NCBI GenBank assembly: GCA_036269915.1 | Contig: DATBDM010000140.1 | Location: 1 to 32,819 of the forward strand | Source: DATBDM01 sp036269915 | GTDB taxonomy: Bacteria; Actinomycetota; Thermoleophilia; Solirubrobacterales; Solirubrobacteraceae | Direction of reading: 5' to 3' | DNA: 32,819 nucleotides | In this document: piece by piece, positions 29,050-32,819 of the stretch | Layout: each line of letters opens with the position of its first letter | How positions within the stretch are numbered: the stretch's first letter is position 1 | Notes under the pieces: model-generated | Seen by the model: the letters and a program-made list of their open reading frames with translations, nothing else | Told to the model about the DNA's origin: nothing | The model's database searches: none | Made by a program: the position numbers and the translations under genes

Positions 29050-29961
29050 GTGCAGATCCTCATCCGCGAGGTCGGCCCGCGCGACGGGTTCCAGAACGAG
29101 CCCGAGGTCGTGCCGACCGACGCCAAGGTGCGGCTGATCGACGCGCTCGCGCGCACCGGGCTGCGGCGGCTGGAGGTGACGAGCTTCGTCCGTCCCGACG
29201 TGATCCCGCAGCTCGCCGACGGCCCTGAGGTGCTCGCCCGCATCGACGTCCCCGACGGCGTCTCGCTCTCTGTGCTGATCCCGAACGAGCGCGGCCTCGA
29301 CAACGCGCTCGCGCAGCGCGACCGCTTCCACGAGGTGAACGTCTTCATGTCCGCCTCGGAGTCGCACAACCGACACAACGTCAACCGCTCCGTCGAGGAG
29401 TCGCTGACCGGGCTCGAGCGCGTGCTGGCCCGCGCCTCCGAGGAGGACCTCCGCGCCGAGGCGGTCATCTCGGTCGCCTTCGGCTGCCCCTACGAGGGCC
29501 ACGTCCCGCCCGAGCGCGTCTTCGCCATCGCGCGCCGGCTGCGTGACGCCGGCGCGCGCGAGATCGGCTTCGGCGACACGACCGGCATGGCCAATCCGGC
29601 GCAGGTGCGGGAGTTCTTCCCGGCCGCCGGTGCGGCGCTCGGCGACGACGTGCAGCTCACCGCGCACTTCCACAACACGCGCGGGCAGGGCCTGGCCAAC
29701 GTGCTCGCCGCTCTCGACGCGGGCGTCACCTCGTTCGAGTCGAGCTTCGGGGAGCTCGGCGGCTGCCCGGTCCCGGCCGGTGCGACCGGCAACATCGCCA
29801 CGGAGGACCTGGTCTCGATGCTGCACGAGATGGGCCACGAGACCGGCGTCGACCTCGACGCGCTGCTCGCCGCCGCGCGCGAGGCGCAGTCGGTGCTCGG
29901 CCGCCCGCTCGGCTCGTACCTGCTCACGGCGGGCCCGGTCGTCTGGAACGACGGCGCGTGA
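29050..29961 (+). CDS. Hydroxymethylglutaryl-CoA lyase
   Basis: Cleaves 3-hydroxy-3-methylglutaryl-CoA to acetyl-CoA and acetoacetate, the last step of leucine breakdown. 303 residues, the normal size, TIM-barrel of the HMGL/DRE superfamily. Seen: REVGPRDGFQNE at the N-terminus (metal and substrate Arg-Asp), SASESHNRHNVNRS, FGCPYEG, GFGDTTGMANP, HFHNTRGQGLANV with the metal-binding His pair, and FGELGGCPVPAGATGN with the signature catalytic cysteine loop. Related citramalate or isopropylmalate synthases lack the last two. GTG 29050 is placed 7 bases after TAGCAT. Its stop overlaps murB (GTGA, 29958-29961), an odd pairing. Confidence 0.93.
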   Translation: MQILIREVGPRDGFQNEPEVVPTDAKVRLIDALARTGLRRLEVTSFVRPDVIPQLADGPEVLARIDVPDGVSLSVLIPNERGLDNALAQRDRFHEVNVFMSASESHNRHNVNRSVEESLTGLERVLARASEEDLRAEAVISVAFGCPYEGHVPPERVFAIARRLRDAGAREIGFGDTTGMANPAQVREFFPAAGAALGDDVQLTAHFHNTRGQGLANVLAALDAGVTSFESSFGELGGCPVPAGATGNIATEDLVSMLHEMGHETGVDLDALLAAAREAQSVLGRPLGSYLLTAGPVVWNDGA

Positions 29962-30977
29962 GCGCCGAGCTCGCGCCGCTCACGACCCTGCGCCTCGGCG
30001 GTCCCGCGCGGCGGCTCGTCGCGGTCGACACCGAGGAGGAGCTCGTCGCGGCCGTGCGCGCCGCGGACACCGCCGACGAGCCGCTGCTCGTGCTCAGCGG
30101 CGGCTCGAACGTGGTGATCGCGGACGCCGGGTTCGCCGGCACCGTCGTGCACGTCCGCACGCGCGGGGTCCGGCGCGAGGACGGCGCTTTGCGCGTCCAG
30201 GCCGGCGAGCCGTGGGACGCGCTCGTCGCGCGCACCGTCGACGCCGGGCTGCAGGGCTTCGAGTGCCTGTCGGGCATCCCCGGCTCGACCGGGGCGACGC
30301 CGGTGCAGAACGTCGGCGCCTACGGCCAGGAGGTCGCCGAGACCGTCACCTCCGTGCGCGTCCTCGACCGCGCGACCGGCTCGGTCGAGACCCTCCCCGC
30401 GGCCGCCTGCGGATTCGCGTACCGGCGCAGCATCTTCAAGCACGATCCGCGCCGGATCGTCCTGGAGGTCGCCTTCGCCCTGCGCGAGCGCGACGAGTCC
30501 GGGTCGCTGCGCTACGCCGAGCTCGCCAGGACGCTCGGCCTTCCAGTAGGCGCGGCCGCGCCGCTGCGCGACGTGCGCGAGGCCGTGCTCGCCCTTCGCC
30601 GCGGCAAGGGGATGGTGATCGATCCCGACGACCCCGACTCGGTCAGCGCCGGCTCCTTCTTCACCAATCCCATCCTCACGCACGCCGATTTCGAGGCGCT
30701 CGCCGCCCGTGCCGCCGCGCCGCCGCCCGCGTTCCCCGAGCCCGACGGGCGCGTCAAGACCTCGGCCGCCTGGCTGATCGAGCGTGCCGGATTCGGACGG
30801 GGCTTCGGCGTCGGACCCGTCGGCATCTCCAGCAAGCATACGCTCGCGCTGGTCAACCGCGGCGGGGCGCGCACGGCCGACCTCGTAGCGCTTGCGCGCC
30901 AGATCGCGGGCGGCGTCGAGCGCCGCTTCGGCGTGGAACTGGTGCCGGAGCCGGTGTTCGTCGGCCACGAGTGGTGA
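29958..30977 (+). CDS. murB: UDP-N-acetylenolpyruvoylglucosamine reductase MurB
   Basis: FAD- and NADPH-dependent reduction of UDP-GlcNAc-enolpyruvate to UDP-MurNAc, an early peptidoglycan step in the cytoplasm. 339 residues, type I. Seen: TTLRLGGPARRLV, LVLSGGSNVV (FAD), GIPGSTGATPVQNVGAYGQE, YRRSIFK (catalytic Tyr/Arg region), SAGSFFTNP with the catalytic Ser, WLIERAGF, SSKHTLALVN and the C-terminal PEPVFVGHEW with the catalytic Glu. GTG 29958 overlaps the lyase stop, so the gene is coupled to it. It is not in a mur cluster here. A small palindrome (30973-30983) spans its stop. Confidence 0.95.
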   Translation: MSAELAPLTTLRLGGPARRLVAVDTEEELVAAVRAADTADEPLLVLSGGSNVVIADAGFAGTVVHVRTRGVRREDGALRVQAGEPWDALVARTVDAGLQGFECLSGIPGSTGATPVQNVGAYGQEVAETVTSVRVLDRATGSVETLPAAACGFAYRRSIFKHDPRRIVLEVAFALRERDESGSLRYAELARTLGLPVGAAAPLRDVREAVLALRRGKGMVIDPDDPDSVSAGSFFTNPILTHADFEALAARAAAPPPAFPEPDGRVKTSAAWLIERAGFGRGFGVGPVGISSKHTLALVNRGGARTADLVALARQIAGGVERRFGVELVPEPVFVGHEW

Positions 30978-30990
30978 TTCACCGGTCAAT
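30973..30990. promoter_or_regulatory. Palindromes after murB and before hypC
   Basis: GGTGA-T-TCACC (30973-30983) overlaps the murB stop, and ATTCACCGGTCAAT (30977-30990) is palindromic except for one pair. They are either a murB 3' element or an operator for the hyp genes. The remaining ~105 bases to hypC contain a possible -10 (CATGCT, 31022-31027) and a GAAGGAG (31081-31087). Confidence 0.35.
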
Positions 30991-31098
30991 GGTCCTTGCG
31001 ATGACCTGACCTCGGTGGAAGCATGCTCCGTGCGCGCCCGCCGGTCGGGGCCACGGAGACTCCGACCCGAGCACGCCGACGAAGGAGCGAGCGTCGGC

Positions 31099-31377
31099 AT
31101 GTGCCTGGCGATTCCAGGTCGTGTGATCGAAGTCGTCGATCCGGCGAATCGGATCGCCTCGGTCGATGTCGCCGGAGTCCGGCGCAAGGTCAACATCGGT
31201 CTGCTCGACGGCGACGGCCCCGGCGTCGGCCCCGGCGACTGGGTCCTGATCCACGTCGGCTTCGCGATGTCGCGCGTCGACGAGGAGGAGGCGCTCGAGA
31301 CGCGCCGCATGCTCGAGGCGCTCGGCGCCTCCTACGAGCAGGAGCTCGAGGACCTCAAGGGGAGCGTGATCGAGTGA
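31099..31377 (+). CDS. hypC: Hydrogenase maturation chaperone HypC
   Basis: Small OB-fold chaperone that, with HypD, carries the Fe(CN)2CO centre to the hydrogenase large subunit. 92 residues. Starts MCLAIPGRVIEV, the diagnostic N-terminus in which Cys2 binds iron, followed by VDVAGVRRKVNIGLL and GDWVLIHVGFAMSRVDEEEA, the conserved HypC core and tail. GAAGGAG lies 11 bases before the start, so translation appears SD-dependent, unlike most first genes here. It is coupled to the next gene by GTGA (31374-31377). No hydrogenase structural genes are in the window; they may lie downstream. Confidence 0.95.
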   Translation: MCLAIPGRVIEVVDPANRIASVDVAGVRRKVNIGLLDGDGPGVGPGDWVLIHVGFAMSRVDEEEALETRRMLEALGASYEQELEDLKGSVIE

Positions 31378-31607
31378 GCTCCGAGCACTGCCACCCGATC
31401 GACGGCTGCATCACCTGCGGCGACGAGGCCGTCGCGCTGGCGGTGCTCGCGGTCGACGACGAACGCGGGCTCGCGCTCTGCTCGGACGCCGGGGGCCGCC
31501 ACACCACCGTCGAGATCGCGCTCGTCGCGCCCGTGCGCTGCGGCGAGGCGCTGCTCGTGCACGCCGGCACCGCGATCGCCCACGCGCCGGAGGAGGCGGT
31601 GGCGTGA
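31374..31607 (+). CDS. HypC-like accessory protein with cysteine cluster (77 aa)
   Basis: 77 residues, read between hypC and hypD with overlaps on both sides (GTGA at 31374-31377 and 31604-31607). It has the short beta-barrel pattern of HypC (AVALAVLAVDDERGLALCSD, then EALLVHAGTAIAH), but not the MCLAxP start: instead it begins SSEHCHPIDGCITCGDEA, with cysteines at about residues 6, 12 and 15, the last two in a CxxC. It may bind a metal or a thiolate-bound cluster. Related short HypC/HupF-annotated proteins occur in actinobacterial hyp operons as I remember. The role is unknown. Confidence 0.82.
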   Translation: MSSEHCHPIDGCITCGDEAVALAVLAVDDERGLALCSDAGGRHTTVEIALVAPVRCGEALLVHAGTAIAHAPEEAVA

Positions 31608-32719
31608 AGTACGTCGACGAGTTCCGCGACCCGCAGCTCGGCCGCGCCCTCGCGGCCGAGGTCCTCGGCCTCGTCGAGCCCGACCGTCACTACAAGCTGA
31701 TGGAGGTCTGCGGCGGGCACACGCACTCGATCTACAAGTTCGGGATCGACGACCTGCTGCCCGACAACGTCGAGCTCGTGCACGGCCCGGGCTGCCCGGT
31801 GTGCGTGATCCCGATGGGCCGCGTCGACGACGGCATCGCGATCGCGCATCAGCCCGGCGTGATCTTCACCTGCTTCGGCGACATGCTGCGCATCCCCGGC
31901 TCGGAGGGCTCGCTGCTCGAGGCCAAGGCCGCCGGCGCCGACGTGCGGATGGTCTACTCGCCGCTCGACGCGCTGCGGATCGCCAAGCAGAACCCCGACC
32001 GCGACGTCGTCTTCTTCGCGATCGGCTTCGAGACGACCGCCCCGTCGACCGCGCTGACGCTGCTGCGCGCCCGCGCCGAGGGCGTGCGGAACTTCTTCTG
32101 CATGTGCAACCACGTGACGATCGTGCCGCCGCTGCGGGCGCTGCTCGACTCGCCCGACCTGCGCCTCGACGGCTTCATCGGCCCCGGCCACGTCTCGACC
32201 GTGGTCGGCGCCCGCCCGTTCGAGTTCATCCCCGCCGGCTACGGCAAGCCGATCGTCGTCGCGGGCTTCGAGCCGCTGGACGTGCTGCAGGCGGTGCAGA
32301 TGATCCTGCGCCAGCTCGCCGAGGGCCGCTGCGAGGTCGAGAACCAGTACACGCGCGTCGTCCCGTACGAGGGCAACACGCGCGCGCTGCAGGTGATGGC
32401 CGAGGTGTTCGCGCTGCGCCCGCACTTCGAGTGGCGCGGGCTCGGCTTCATCTCCCAGAGCGCGCTGCGCCTCTCGGACGCGTTCGCCGACTTCGATGCC
32501 GAGCTGCGCTACAGCGTGCCCGGCGTGCGCGTCGCCGACCCCAAGGCGTGCCAGTGCGGCGAGGTGCTCAAGGGCGTGATCAAGCCGTTCGAGTGCAAGG
32601 TGTTCGGCACCGCGTGCACGCCCGAGCGCCCGATCGGCACCTGCATGGTCTCGCCGGAGGGGGCCTGCGCCGCGTACTACAACTACGGGCGCTTCGCCCG
32701 GGAGCGCACGCTGGTATGA
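31604..32719 (+). CDS. hypD: Hydrogenase maturation protein HypD
   Basis: Iron-sulfur scaffold on which the Fe(CN)2CO group is assembled with HypC and HypE. 371 residues, normal size. Seen: MEVCGGHTHSIYKFG, GPGCPVCVIP, FTCFGDMLRIPGS, FAIGFETTAPSTA, CNHVTIVPPL, FIGPGHVSTVVG and the C-terminal cysteine array CQCGEVLKG, CKVFGTACTP and GTCMVSPEGACAAYY, which holds the [4Fe-4S] cluster. It is coupled to the preceding small gene and to hypE (ATGA, 32716-32719). Confidence 0.96.
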   Translation: MKYVDEFRDPQLGRALAAEVLGLVEPDRHYKLMEVCGGHTHSIYKFGIDDLLPDNVELVHGPGCPVCVIPMGRVDDGIAIAHQPGVIFTCFGDMLRIPGSEGSLLEAKAAGADVRMVYSPLDALRIAKQNPDRDVVFFAIGFETTAPSTALTLLRARAEGVRNFFCMCNHVTIVPPLRALLDSPDLRLDGFIGPGHVSTVVGARPFEFIPAGYGKPIVVAGFEPLDVLQAVQMILRQLAEGRCEVENQYTRVVPYEGNTRALQVMAEVFALRPHFEWRGLGFISQSALRLSDAFADFDAELRYSVPGVRVADPKACQCGEVLKGVIKPFECKVFGTACTPERPIGTCMVSPEGACAAYYNYGRFARERTLV

Positions 32720-32819
32720 GCGTCTCCGAGCGCGAGGCCCGGATCCTCGGGATCATCGAGACCGCGCGCGCCAAGCGCGGGAAGTTCCGCGACGCGCAGG
32801 TGACGATGTCCCACGGCGC
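32716..32819 (+). CDS. hypE: Hydrogenase maturation protein HypE, 3' truncated by window edge
   Basis: Only 34 residues are visible, starting MSVSEREARILGIIETARAK and running to VTMSHG, which matches the beginning of HypE (the family continues AHGAGG). HypE dehydrates the carbamoyl group to a cyanide ligand on a C-terminal cysteine, which is outside the window. The start overlaps the hypD stop as ATGA, so the two are coupled. Identity rests on a short segment plus gene order. Confidence 0.85.
   Translation, partial: MSVSEREARILGIIETARAKRGKFRDAQVTMSHG

Overview
The window is GC-rich, tightly packed actinobacterial chromosome. The gene mix points to a free-living Actinomycetota, most likely class Thermoleophilia (Solirubrobacterales-like): GTP-type PEP carboxykinase, a ~180 kDa NAD-glutamate dehydrogenase, coenzyme F420 biosynthesis genes, an ethylmalonyl-CoA-type mutase with its MeaB chaperone, crotonyl-CoA carboxylase/reductase, a DnaQ/GIY-YIG fusion nuclease and NiFe-hydrogenase maturation genes. 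The class is an inference from this mix; there is no rRNA to confirm it. I identify 36 protein genes (the first and last cut by the window edges), no tRNA or rRNA, no CRISPR array and no recognisable insertion sequence. No intergenic stretch exceeds about 175 bases.

Layout. 1-6575 (+): pckG (5' truncated), a hairpin terminator, then the large gdh. 6572-8200: a cysteine-rich protein and a lipoprotein read from one very compact divergent promoter, then thymidine kinase (-). 8239-11195 (-): ecm-meaB, translationally coupled. 11294-14172 (+): ABC-2 exporter pair, an MBL-fold hydrolase, clpS. 14236-15576 (+): secreted thermonuclease/lamin-tail protein. 15553-17135 (-): ccr and a coupled 111-aa ferredoxin-like-fold protein. 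17307-18685 (-): corA and a lipoprotein. 18785-20844 (+): DnaQ/GIY-YIG nuclease and a VOC protein. 20841-21977 (-): ygfZ and a 57-aa protein. 21987-22711 (+): two coupled small genes, one a degenerate receiver-like protein. 22721-23092 (-): unknown. 23156-25909 (+): PhoD-like phosphodiesterase, ECF sigma factor, HxlR regulator. 25913-28930 (-): npdG-cofD-cofC-cofE F420 operon. 29050-30977 (+): HMG-CoA-lyase-like gene coupled to murB. 31099-32819 (+): hypC, a HypC-like small gene, hypD and the start of hypE.

How the genes work together. ccr and ecm are two signature steps of the ethylmalonyl-CoA route for C2/C4 acyl-CoA assimilation. They lie 5 kb apart, each preceded by a related GTTGC-based motif in the -35/-10 spacer, which suggests a shared regulator. 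pckG (gluconeogenesis) and gdh (glutamate catabolism) are metabolically compatible with growth on acids and amino acids. The F420 operon covers late cofactor assembly plus the enzyme that exchanges electrons between F420 and NADP.

Expression architecture is the most striking property of the window. Most first genes carry a TAnnnT box ending 6-9 bases before an ATG or GTG, with no Shine-Dalgarno sequence, as expected for leaderless mRNAs. Downstream genes mostly start by stop/start overlap (ATGA, GTGA or TGATG). Promoters overlap opposing start codons or upstream stop codons, and all six convergent gene pairs meet with at most 9 bases between stops and no visible terminator.
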